The position numbers and the translations under genes were made by a program. Under the pieces are notes generated by a model. The model saw nothing but the letters and a program-made list of their open reading frames with translations. It was not told the origin of the DNA and ran no database searches. This document shows positions 55,210-64,000 of a stretch of 64,000 bases of DNA, piece by piece. Position 1 is the first letter of the stretch, and each line of letters begins with the position of its first letter. The DNA is taken from the NCBI RefSeq assembly GCF_902158555.1, contig NZ_CABGGS010000002.1:124001-188000 (forward strand), written 5' to 3'. Source of the DNA: Klebsiella spallanzanii. Lineage in GTDB: Bacteria; Pseudomonadota; Gammaproteobacteria; Enterobacterales; Enterobacteriaceae.

Positions 55210-56403
55210 ATGGTTCCGCGTTTTGTCACGCTAAGCCGTATACCAAAAGGGGTCTGGGTTCTTGGCGGCGTTAGCCTGCTGATGGATGTTTCATCAGAAA
55301 TGATCCACAGCCTTCTTCCTCTGTTTATGGCCACCACGCTAGGGGCCAGCGTCATTATTATTGGGATTATCGAAGGCGTCGCGGAAGCTACTGCGCTGAT
55401 GCTGAAGGTTTTCTCCGGCGTCATTAGCGATTATGTGGGCAAGCGTAAAGGACTGGCGCTGCTCGGCTATGGGCTGGGTGCGCTGAGCAAGCCTCTTTTC
55501 GCTATTGCGCCCACCTCCGGCATGGTGTTTAGCGCCCGGATGATCGACCGCGTCGGCAAAGGAATACGCGGCGCGCCAAGAGATGCGCTGGTCGCCGACG
55601 TCACGCCGCCGGAAATCCGTGGAGCCGCCTACGGCCTGCGCCAGGCTCTGGACACCATTGGCGCGTTTCTGGGACCGCTCCTTGCCGTTGCGCTGATGTT
55701 TCTCTGGGATAACGACTTCCAGTCTATTTTCTGGGTCGCGGTCATTCCTGCCATGCTCTCCATTGTCTTATTAGCCTTTGGGCTAAAAGAACCAAAAGCT
55801 CCGATCGCCCGGAAACGCACCAATCCTCTGCGCCGTGAGAACCTAAAAAAGCTTTCTGCCGCCTACTGGTGGGTGGTGGCTATCGGCTCGATTTTTACCC
55901 TCGCCCGCTTCAGCGAAGCGTTTTTGGTCCTGCGCGCTCAGCAAATGGCGATCCCGTTGTTCGCTATTCCGCTGGTGATGGTCGCCATGAACCTGGTGTA
56001 CAGCCTGACCGCCTATCCGTTTGGAAAATTATCGGACAGCACAAGCCACAGCAAAATGCTGCAGTGGGGTCTGCTGGTGCTGATCGCCGCCGATATCGTA
56101 CTGGCCTTGAGCAACCACTGGAGCACGCTTTTAGCTGGCGTCGCGCTGTGGGGCATTCATATGGGAATGACGCAGGGCCTGCTGGCGGCGATGGTGGCGC
56201 ACACCGCCCCGCCGGAGCTGCGCGGAACCGCGTTCGGGATGTTCAATCTGATGAGCGGCGTTGCGCTGTTACTGGCCAGCGCCGGTGCGGGCGTGCTGTG
56301 GGAGGTATTCGGTGCCGCCTCGACGTTTTACGCCGGGGCGATCATCTGTGTACTGGCGTTGATTGGTATGCGCGGTATGCCATCGGCTTATCAACAAAAC
56401 TAA
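55210..56403 (+). CDS. MFS transporter, probably an exporter
   Basis: A 397-residue major-facilitator protein with 11-12 predicted helices. The typical loop-2 motif is present as GVISDYVGKRKGLAL (about residues 75-90), followed by RMIDRVGKGIRGAPRDALVAD. The substrate is unknown; the short N-terminus and loop pattern suggest a DHA-type exporter. It is inserted between yjfY and ulaF and convergent with the ula operon, and its stop is followed by a CTCCGGAGC motif that recurs at 56450-56458. Confidence 0.85.
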   Translation: MVPRFVTLSRIPKGVWVLGGVSLLMDVSSEMIHSLLPLFMATTLGASVIIIGIIEGVAEATALMLKVFSGVISDYVGKRKGLALLGYGLGALSKPLFAIAPTSGMVFSARMIDRVGKGIRGAPRDALVADVTPPEIRGAAYGLRQALDTIGAFLGPLLAVALMFLWDNDFQSIFWVAVIPAMLSIVLLAFGLKEPKAPIARKRTNPLRRENLKKLSAAYWWVVAIGSIFTLARFSEAFLVLRAQQMAIPLFAIPLVMVAMNLVYSLTAYPFGKLSDSTSHSKMLQWGLLVLIAADIVLALSNHWSTLLAGVALWGIHMGMTQGLLAAMVAHTAPPELRGTAFGMFNLMSGVALLLASAGAGVLWEVFGAASTFYAGAIICVLALIGMRGMPSAYQQN

Positions 56404-56465
56404 AAATGGCTCCGGAGCAGACCGGTTGATTCATCATAGAGATGAAATACTCCGGAGCACATACT

Positions 56466-57152
56466 TCACTTTTGCCCGTAATAGGCATTTGGCCCATGCT
56501 TGCGCATGAAGTGTTTATCCATCAGCCAGCTATCGATGGGCTTCAGCTGCGGGTTAATGCCGCGAGCAATCCACGCCATTCTCGCCACTTCTTCCATCAC
56601 CACCGCGTTATGCACCGCGTCGTGCGCATCTTTCCCCCAGGCAAAAGGTCCATGCTGATACACCACGATACCCGGCGTATGCAGCGGCTCGACCTCGCCC
56701 AGCGTTTCAATGATCACGCGCCCGGTGTTCAGTTCATAAGCCTCTTCAACTTCTAAAGCGCTTAACGCCCTGGTACAGGGAATATCGCCAAAGAAATAGT
56801 CCGCATGGGTCGTCCCCAGCGCGGGAATGGCCAGTCCTGCCTGCGCCCAGGCCGTTGCGTGGGTCGAGTGGGTATGCACCACGCCGCCAAGGCTCGGATA
56901 GCGGCGATACAGCGCCAGGTGCGTAGCGGTATCGGAAGAGGGGCGATACTGCCCTTCCACCACGTTACCCTCCAGATCCACGACCACCATATCGTCCGCT
57001 TTCATGGTTTCGTAGGCTACGCCGCTGGGCTTAATCGCCACCAGACCCCGTTCGCGGTCAATGGCGCTGACGTTACCCCAGGTAAAAGTGACCAGGCCAT
57101 AGCGCGGCAAATCCATATTGGCATCAAAAACCTGCTGCTTGAGCTTTTGCAT
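56466..57152 (-). CDS. ulaF: L-ribulose-5-phosphate 4-epimerase UlaF
   Basis: A 228-residue class II aldolase-family epimerase. It converts L-ribulose-5-phosphate to D-xylulose-5-phosphate, the last step of ascorbate breakdown before the pentose phosphate pathway. The zinc ligands are in [15 protein letters not shown] (two His) and the later [12 protein letters not shown] (His). The ATG at 57152 overlaps the ulaE stop by one base (TAATG); the frame continuing to 57200 is not the start. Confidence 0.97.
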   Translation of the reverse strand: MQKLKQQVFDANMDLPRYGLVTFTWGNVSAIDRERGLVAIKPSGVAYETMKADDMVVVDLEGNVVEGQYRPSSDTATHLALYRRYPSLGGVVHTHSTHATAWAQAGLAIPALGTTHADYFFGDIPCTRALSALEVEEAYELNTGRVIIETLGEVEPLHTPGIVVYQHGPFAWGKDAHDAVHNAVVMEEVARMAWIARGINPQLKPIDSWLMDKHFMRKHGPNAYYGQK

Positions 57153-58006
57153 TACGCCGCCTCCACCAGACCCGCGCTGGCCATTCGCGCCTTCACCCAA
57201 TCGCGCGCTTTTGCCACTTCTGCTGCCGGATCGTCAGTCGTTTCGCTCCACATCTCAATCAGGTACGGCCCGCAGTAGCCAGTTTGTTTGAGCGTCGCGA
57301 AACAGCGTTCAAAATCGACAACCCCTTCACCGAACGGCACGTTTTTAAACACGCCGGGTTTGGTGTCCTTAACGTGCACCGCCACGATATGACCCATCCC
57401 GGCCTGTAGCTCCATCTGCACATCGTTGTCCCACGCCGACAGGTTGCCGATGTCGGGATAGAGCTGGAACCACGGGTTATTCAGGTAGTGGGCATAGCCC
57501 AGCGCCTTACTGATCGAGTTCATCAGCGGATAATCCATGATTTCCATCGCCAGTGTCACCTGAGCGCGGCTCGCCATCTCGACGCTCTCTTTCAGCCCAT
57601 CGCGAAAACGACGGCGCGTCTCGTTATTCGCTTCCTGATAGTAAACGTCGTAACCCGCAAGCTGGATCACGCGAATCCCCACATCCTGCGCCAGCTGAAT
57701 CGCTTTACGCATAATCTCCAGGCCCTGCGCGCGCACCGCGTCGTCTTCGCTACCGAGCGGGAAGCGCCGGTGGGCGCTCAGGCACATGGAAGGTACGCGA
57801 ACCCCGGTTTCGGCAATCGCGTTGACCAGCGCGAGGCGCTGCTCCCGGCTCCAGTCAAGCCGCGCCAGGCGAGCGTCAGTTTCATCCACCGACATTTCGA
57901 CAAAATCAAAACCAAGCTCTTTTGCCAGCCTCAAGCGTTCCAGCCAGCACTCCCCTCCGGGGAGCGCTTTTTCATAAATACCGAGCGGTATTTGTTTCGA
58001 CAACAT
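57152..58006 (-). CDS. ulaE: L-ribulose/xylulose-5-phosphate 3-epimerase UlaE
   Basis: A 284-residue TIM-barrel epimerase that converts L-xylulose-5-phosphate to L-ribulose-5-phosphate. Metal-binding residues are visible in [12 protein letters not shown] (Glu), [12 protein letters not shown] (Asp), VAVHVKDT (His) and [10 protein letters not shown] (Glu). The length equals that of E. coli UlaE. Confidence 0.97.
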   Translation of the reverse strand: MLSKQIPLGIYEKALPGGECWLERLRLAKELGFDFVEMSVDETDARLARLDWSREQRLALVNAIAETGVRVPSMCLSAHRRFPLGSEDDAVRAQGLEIMRKAIQLAQDVGIRVIQLAGYDVYYQEANNETRRRFRDGLKESVEMASRAQVTLAMEIMDYPLMNSISKALGYAHYLNNPWFQLYPDIGNLSAWDNDVQMELQAGMGHIVAVHVKDTKPGVFKNVPFGEGVVDFERCFATLKQTGYCGPYLIEMWSETTDDPAAEVAKARDWVKARMASAGLVEAA

Positions 58007-58015
58007 AGCCGCTCC

Positions 58016-58666
58016 TTAACCCCACAGCTGGGCAATAGAACGCTTAAACTGTCGTGCAGCTTCTACTGGAGAAGCCGCATCGCGAATGCTGCGACCGGCA
58101 ATAAATACATGAATGGGGATGCCCTGGAACAGCGGCAGGTCTTCCAGCGCCAGGCCACCGGTGACGGTGACTTTAAAGCCCATATCGGACAGACGTTTGA
58201 TAGCGCTGATATCCGCCTCACCCCATGCCACGCCGGCAGCCTGCGCATCGCGGCTACGGTGATAAACCACCTGCTGAATGCCCGCTTCACGCCACTCCTG
58301 CGCCTGCTCCCAGGTCCAGTAGCCGGTCAATTCGATCTGTACGTCGCCGTTAAACTCTTTCGCTACGTCCAGCGCGCCTTTGGTGGTGTTGATATCCGCA
58401 CAGCAAATCACGGTCACCCAGTCTGCGTTGGCTTCAAAGCACATGCGGGAGAGAATTTTACCGGCATCGGCAATTTTGGCGTCCGCCAGCACAATTTTAT
58501 GCGGATAGAGCGCCTTAAGGTCGCGAACGGCGCGTACGCCTTCCGCCACGCAAAGAATGGTGCCGACTTCAATAATGTCCACTTCATCTGCAATCAGACG
58601 CGTCGTTTCATACGCGGAAGACATTGATTGGTTATCCAGCGCAACCTGCAACATAGGTAATGACAT
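58016..58666 (-). CDS. ulaD: 3-keto-L-gulonate-6-phosphate decarboxylase UlaD
   Basis: A 216-residue member of the orotidine-5'-phosphate decarboxylase superfamily. It decarboxylates 3-keto-L-gulonate-6-phosphate to L-xylulose-5-phosphate. The conserved [13 protein letters not shown] segment (about residues 59-71) carries the Mg-binding and catalytic Asp-x-Lys-x-x-Asp. It follows ulaC by 12 nt. Confidence 0.97.
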   Translation of the reverse strand: MSLPMLQVALDNQSMSSAYETTRLIADEVDIIEVGTILCVAEGVRAVRDLKALYPHKIVLADAKIADAGKILSRMCFEANADWVTVICCADINTTKGALDVAKEFNGDVQIELTGYWTWEQAQEWREAGIQQVVYHRSRDAQAAGVAWGEADISAIKRLSDMGFKVTVTGGLALEDLPLFQGIPIHVFIAGRSIRDAASPVEAARQFKRSIAQLWG

Positions 58667-58678
58667 TTGATATTCCTT

Positions 58679-59146
58679 TTAAACAGCCGCCGCGGTGGCG
58701 TTATCAATTAAATCCAGCACTTCCTGCGCGGTGCGGCAGGCGCGTAAACGGTCGAAGTTGGCTTCATCTTCAAACAGATTAACGATCTGCATGATGCCCA
58801 CTTCCTGATGGGTATTGGCATCCACGGCCGCCATGGTGATCAGGATATCGACCGGGTCGTTATCTTCATGATTGAAAACCAGCGGCGTTTTTAACGTCAC
58901 CAGCGCAAAGCCGGTTTTCTTGACCCCCTCTTCCGGGCGTCCGTGCGGCATCGCCAGGCCGGGCGCAATCACAAAATAGGGGCCGTGCTGAGCAACGCCA
59001 TCCAGAATGGCCTGGTAGTAACGCGGTTCAACCACATCAGCTTTTACCAGCAGATCAACGCTCAGCTTTACGGCCTCCTGCCAGGTACTGGCATCTGCCT
59101 GAAGAAGAATGGAGTTATTCTCCACCAGCGAATCACGTAATTTCAT
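58679..59146 (-). CDS. ulaC: Ascorbate-specific PTS component EIIA
   Basis: A 155-residue EIIA of the mannitol/fructose type. The phosphorylated His68 lies in [12 protein letters not shown]. It passes phosphate from HPr to UlaB during L-ascorbate uptake. Confidence 0.97.
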   Translation of the reverse strand: MKLRDSLVENNSILLQADASTWQEAVKLSVDLLVKADVVEPRYYQAILDGVAQHGPYFVIAPGLAMPHGRPEEGVKKTGFALVTLKTPLVFNHEDNDPVDILITMAAVDANTHQEVGIMQIVNLFEDEANFDRLRACRTAQEVLDLIDNATAAAV

Positions 59147-59155
59147 GTGCCGTCC

Positions 59156-59461
59156 TTACTTCACATCCTGAGGAAAATGTTCTTTGATCACTTCCAGAAG
59201 TTTTGGGCCAAAATCCGCAGGCGACAGCATGTTACGCACGCCAACCACGTATTTGTTGCCGGAGACGGTAATCTCACCGGCGATGTGGGTGGAAGCGATG
59301 ATAATATCCGCTCCGCTCAGTTCACTTTTGTATTCACCTACCGCGCAACTGTTCACCGTGTGATCGATATTTGACTGGGTTAAAAACTGGTCCACCTTCA
59401 TCTTCATGATCATGGAACTCCCTTGCCCGTTACCACATACAGCCAGAATACGTACGGTCAT
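59156..59461 (-). CDS. ulaB: Ascorbate-specific PTS component EIIB
   Basis: A 101-residue EIIB with the phosphorylated Cys9 in the loop [10 protein letters not shown]. The ATG at 59461 has aaggag 8 nt upstream and gives the E. coli length; an upstream TTG is not needed. Confidence 0.97.
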   Translation of the reverse strand: MTVRILAVCGNGQGSSMIMKMKVDQFLTQSNIDHTVNSCAVGEYKSELSGADIIIASTHIAGEITVSGNKYVVGVRNMLSPADFGPKLLEVIKEHFPQDVK

Positions 59462-59473
59462 AGTCAAAACTCC

Positions 59474-60928
<1,455 letters not shown>

Positions 60929-60945
60929 TTACGATCACTCTAATA

Positions 60946-60961
60946 ATCAAAAGTAATCACA
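60946..60961. promoter_or_regulatory. Candidate UlaR operator on the ulaA side
   Basis: The 16-mer atcaaaagtaatcaca lies 72 nt before the ulaA start. An identical 16-mer in inverse orientation lies near ulaG. In E. coli UlaR binds several sites in this intergenic region and represses both promoters. Confidence 0.65.
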
Positions 60962-61203
60962 ACAAGATTATATTTGATTAAATGTGACACACGCCGCAAA
61001 TAATCCTTCAATCTGTTATCGTATTAATTCTCATTTTCATGAAATAAAAAATAATCAATGTAAATCAATGCAATAACAGTATTCAAATATCATAAAGTAC
61101 GCCTATATATCTCTTTAACCCCTGGTATTCCTTTTATGAAGGGCAAAATTCAGGATTGCAATCCTGAACAAACGGTGCCATTATTCATCAAAACAAATCA
61201 CAA

Positions 61204-61219
61204 TGTGATTACTTTTGAT
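61204..61219. promoter_or_regulatory. Candidate UlaR operator on the ulaG side
   Basis: tgtgattacttttgat is the exact reverse complement of the ulaA-side 16-mer and ends 20 nt before the ulaG ATG. The 365-nt divergent region between the genes is A+T-rich and shows no coding gene. Confidence 0.65.
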
Positions 61220-61239
61220 AATACGTGAGGGAAAGATCA

Positions 61240-62304
61240 ATGAGTAAAGTACAAACCATCACCCGCGAATCATGGATCCTCAACACTTTTCCAGAGTGGG
61301 GTAGCTGGCTGAATGAAGAAATTGAACAAGAGCAGGTTGCACCTGGCACCTTTGCCATGTGGTGGTTGGGTTGTACGGGTATCTGGCTGAAATCCGAAGG
61401 CGGAGCCAATATCTGCGTCGATTTCTGGTGCGGTACCGGTAAACAAAGCCACGGTAACCCGCTGATGAAAAAAGGGCATCAGATGCAGCGCATGGCGGGG
61501 GTGAAAAAGCTCCAGCCAAATCTGCGCACCACTCCGTTTGTTCTGGACCCCTTCGCTATTCGTCAGATCGATGCCGTACTGTCTACCCACGATCATAACG
61601 ATCACATCGATGTGAACGTGGCTGCCGCAGTTATGCAGAACTGTGGCGATGACGTGCCGTTTATCGGCCCGCAAACCTGCGTCGATCTGTGGATGGGTTG
61701 GGGCGTACCGAAAGAGCGTTGCATCGTCATGAAACCGGGCGATATCGTAAAAATAAAAGATGTTGAGATCCACGCGCTCGACGCTTTTGACCGTACCGCC
61801 CTGATCACCTTACCTGCGGATCAAAAAGCCGCAGGCGTGCTGCCGGACGGAATGGATCAGCGCGCGGTGAACTACTTATTCAAAACACCGGGTGGTAATC
61901 TGTATCACAGCGGTGATTCTCACTACTCCAACTACTACGCGAAGCACGGCAACGAACACCAGATCGACGTGGCGCTGGGCTCCTACGGCGAGAACCCGCG
62001 CGGTATTACCGACAAAATGACCAGCGCCGATATCCTGCGTATGGCTGAATCGCTGAATACTAAGGTGGTTATTCCGTTCCATCATGATATCTGGTCAAAC
62101 TTCCAGGCCGATCCGCAGGAAATCCGCGTTCTGTGGGAAATGAAAAAAGACCGGCTGAAGTATGGCTTTAAGCCTTTCATCTGGCAGGTTGGCGGGAAAT
62201 TCACCTGGCCGCTGGATAAAGACAACTTCGAATACCACTATCCACGTGGATTTGACGACTGCTTCACCATGGAACCGGACCTGCCTTTCAAGTCCTTCCT
62301 GTAA
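61240..62304 (+). CDS. ulaG: L-ascorbate-6-phosphate lactonase UlaG
   Basis: A 354-residue metallo-beta-lactamase-fold enzyme that opens L-ascorbate-6-phosphate to 3-keto-L-gulonate-6-phosphate. The metal motif THDHNDHID includes His117, His119, Asp121 and His122. The ATG at 61240 ([10 protein letters not shown]) is behind gaggga and matches the E. coli length; the frame from 61225 is an extension without support. Confidence 0.97.
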   Translation: MSKVQTITRESWILNTFPEWGSWLNEEIEQEQVAPGTFAMWWLGCTGIWLKSEGGANICVDFWCGTGKQSHGNPLMKKGHQMQRMAGVKKLQPNLRTTPFVLDPFAIRQIDAVLSTHDHNDHIDVNVAAAVMQNCGDDVPFIGPQTCVDLWMGWGVPKERCIVMKPGDIVKIKDVEIHALDAFDRTALITLPADQKAAGVLPDGMDQRAVNYLFKTPGGNLYHSGDSHYSNYYAKHGNEHQIDVALGSYGENPRGITDKMTSADILRMAESLNTKVVIPFHHDIWSNFQADPQEIRVLWEMKKDRLKYGFKPFIWQVGGKFTWPLDKDNFEYHYPRGFDDCFTMEPDLPFKSFL

Positions 62305-62310
62305 GACTTC

Positions 62311-62344
62311 TCCGGCGAGCGGTAATCGTTGACCGCTCGCCGGA
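62311..62344 (+). terminator. Hairpin after ulaG
   Basis: A perfect 13-bp G+C-rich stem (tccggcgagcggt 62311-62323, accgctcgccgga 62332-62344) with an 8-nt loop, followed by aattat. The lack of a T-run makes it a weak or partial terminator before ulaR. Confidence 0.6.
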
Positions 62345-62422
62345 AATTATCCCCGCCAGCATTAGTATTTTCACCTGATTTCAAATATCATCTTTGCTTA
62401 TCACTTTTAATCGGATTTGCTC

Positions 62423-63178
62423 ATGACGGAAGCGCAAAGACATCAAATTTTACTGGATTTGCTGGCACAAACGGGATTTGTCACCGTGGAGCAGGTGATT
62501 TCCCGGCTGGGAATTTCTCCGGCGACGGCACGACGCGATATCAATAAACTCGACGAAAGCGGCAAGCTGAAAAAAGTTCGCAATGGCGCAGAAGCCATCA
62601 GTGAACAGCGCCCACGCTGGTCACCGATGAACATTCATCAGGCGCAAAACCACGATGAGAAGGTGCGGATTGCGCGTGCGGCTTCGCAGTTGGTAAATCC
62701 TGGCGAAAGTATCGTCATTAACTGTGGCTCGACCGCCTTCCTGCTTGGACAGGAGCTGTGCGGTAAACCCGTACAAATCATTACTAACTATCTGCCGCTG
62801 GCCAATTACCTGATCGATCAGGAACACGACAGCGTCATCATTATGGGCGGGCAGTATAACCGCAGCCACTCTATCACCCTGAGCCCGCAGGGTAGCGAGA
62901 ACAGCCTGTACGCCGGGCACTGGATGTTCACCAGCGGCAAAGGGCTGACCGCCGAAGGGCTGTATAAAACCGACATGCTGACAGCGATGGCGGAGCAAAA
63001 AATGCTTAACGTCGTCGGTAAACTCGCGGTGCTGGTCGATAGCAGTAAAGTTGGCGAACGCGCCGGGATGCTGTTCAGCCAGGCCGGACAAATCGACCTG
63101 GTGATTACCGGAAAGCAAGCGGATGAAGCGATCCTCAAGCAGCTTGAGGATCAGGGCGTTCAGGTTATTCGCGTTTAA
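62423..63178 (+). CDS. ulaR: DeoR-family repressor UlaR
   Basis: A 251-residue repressor of the ula regulon. The N-terminal DeoR helix-turn-helix is [20 protein letters not shown] (about residues 19-38). The C-terminal sugar-phosphate sensor has [12 protein letters not shown] and [15 protein letters not shown]; in E. coli the inducer is L-ascorbate-6-phosphate. The start at 62423 ([10 protein letters not shown]) matches E. coli. The stop overlaps convergent yjfP by 4 nt. Confidence 0.97.
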   Translation: MTEAQRHQILLDLLAQTGFVTVEQVISRLGISPATARRDINKLDESGKLKKVRNGAEAISEQRPRWSPMNIHQAQNHDEKVRIARAASQLVNPGESIVINCGSTAFLLGQELCGKPVQIITNYLPLANYLIDQEHDSVIIMGGQYNRSHSITLSPQGSENSLYAGHWMFTSGKGLTAEGLYKTDMLTAMAEQKMLNVVGKLAVLVDSSKVGERAGMLFSQAGQIDLVITGKQADEAILKQLEDQGVQVIRV

Positions 63179-63891
63179 AGGTGACGCTGGAAAAATTCCA
63201 CCGTCGCCGCTAGCGCTTCTGGCGTAATGCGGTGACGGACGCCTTTCTGCCAGATACAGGTCAAATTATCAGCCAGCTCGTTTTTCTGTAGCGCCTGTTG
63301 CAGGCGGAAGGTCTCGCCCGGCGGCACCACATCATCCTCATCACCGTGCCAAAGCAGTAGCGGACGGCTGGCAAGCTTCGCCAACTGCTGGCTGACGTCC
63401 CACTCCACCAGCGATTCAGCACAAAATGAAGGGGAAGGGAAAAGCGTCTGTGAGAGCGAACTGAAGTAGCCTGACCCCATCAGGCAGGCCACGCTTTTCA
63501 GCTCTGGATGCTGGGTCATCATCCCCAGCGCCGTCATTCCGCCCATCGATGCTCCGGCAACCGCCAGCCGGTCATCGGCAATCCATCCCTCAGCGCGAAT
63601 AGCGTCCTGCAATGCCGGAAATTCAGCAAAATTCTGCATCAGGATCGGCCAGAAGCGCTGCATCCGCCCTTGCTCGTCTCCCTGGTAACGCGCACCGTGT
63701 TCTGCCGCATCAGGCATAATGACCCGAAACCCCGCCTCCGCCAGCGCAACGGCAAAATAGCTGTAGACCCGCTTAGAAGAGGTAAATCCATGATAAAAGA
63801 CGATACAAGGCAACGGAGTATCCGCAGCGCCCTGCGGGTACGCGTGAAGAACCTCCCCACCCGCAAGGTTACGCATTTCTAGTGCAATCAT
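63175..63891 (-). CDS. yjfP: Alpha/beta-hydrolase esterase YjfP
   Basis: A 238-residue serine hydrolase related to E. coli YjfP (249 residues). The catalytic set is Ser115 in GASMGG, an Asp in HGDEDDVVP (184-187) and His220 in VRHRITP. E. coli YjfP shows carboxylesterase activity; the natural substrate is unknown. The start has aaaggag at good spacing. A block of about 11 residues before the catalytic-acid region is shorter than in E. coli. The remaining 63892-64000 contain no visible gene. Confidence 0.92.
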   Translation of the reverse strand: MIALEMRNLAGGEVLHAYPQGAADTPLPCIVFYHGFTSSKRVYSYFAVALAEAGFRVIMPDAAEHGARYQGDEQGRMQRFWPILMQNFAEFPALQDAIRAEGWIADDRLAVAGASMGGMTALGMMTQHPELKSVACLMGSGYFSSLSQTLFPSPSFCAESLVEWDVSQQLAKLASRPLLLWHGDEDDVVPPGETFRLQQALQKNELADNLTCIWQKGVRHRITPEALAATVEFFQRHL

Positions 63892-64000
63892 TTACCGTCT
63901 CCTTTCTCTATAGTGATGTGGTGTTATGTTATTACTCAAGTCTCTCGTTCGCACATGATTCATAATCTTGAGAACCAGATTACGCTTTCACGATATTTTC

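Overview
The window is a chromosomal segment of an enteric bacterium, most likely Klebsiella/Raoultella or a close relative. The backbone matches, gene for gene and in order, the Escherichia coli region running from mpl and fbp to the ula genes. The reading is supported by near-identical enteric proteins (YtfK, L9, S18, MsrA, UlaF), a full-length 127-bp ERIC element and REP-like repeats. No phage, IS element, tRNA, rRNA or CRISPR array was seen.

Backbone, left to right: mpl and fbp; the galactofuranose ABC transporter ytfQ-ytfR-ytfT-yjfF (minus strand); ppa; ytfP-tamB-tamA (minus strand); msrA; ytfL; ytfK; ytfJ; cysQ; cpdB; ytfH/qorB; ytfF; ytfE; cycA; fklB; ytfB; rpsF-priB-rpsR-rplI (minus strand); yjfY; ulaABCDEF (minus strand) with divergent ulaG, then ulaR and yjfP. 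These genes cover peptidoglycan recycling, gluconeogenesis, pyrophosphate removal, outer-membrane assembly, methionine repair, nucleotide salvage, nitric-oxide stress repair, amino-acid uptake, translation and ascorbate fermentation.

Accessory blocks interrupt this backbone. (1) At the left edge are a CoA-acylating methylmalonate-semialdehyde dehydrogenase (cut by the window), an iron-type alcohol dehydrogenase, a secreted DUF4432 protein and a GNAT acetyltransferase. (2) Two tandem DUF2569 membrane proteins with zinc-ribbon-like N-termini lie between fbp and yjfF. (3) Five unrecognised envelope-type genes at 14.4-19.1 kb lie between ppa and ytfP, where E. coli K-12 carries chpSB. (4) A LacY-like permease, a GH42 beta-galactosidase and a close AraC paralogue lie between ytfL and ytfK, behind a promoter laid out like araBAD. 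(5) An extra AraC-family regulator precedes ytfF. (6) Six genes at 44.4-51.9 kb (SDR, xylose-isomerase-like TIM barrel, crotonase, CoA-transferase, fumarate-reductase-like flavoprotein, ExuT-like importer) with a divergent TetR regulator, followed by an EamA exporter, lie between ytfB and rplI. (7) An MFS transporter lies between yjfY and ulaF.

The best candidate for an undescribed system is block 6. It joins a sugar-acid-type importer and a sugar-isomerase fold to CoA activation and beta-oxidation-style enzymes, a combination I cannot match to a known pathway. Block 4 (an arabinose-type sensor controlling a beta-galactosidase) and block 3 (a paralogous lipoprotein, beta-propeller and membrane protein cluster) come next. 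Regulatory sites that can be read directly include the S6:S18 leader of rpsF, the NsrR palindrome of ytfE, mirrored operator-like 16-mers of the ula regulon, a CRP/AraC promoter at 27.85-27.94 kb and a TetR-type palindrome at 44.35 kb.
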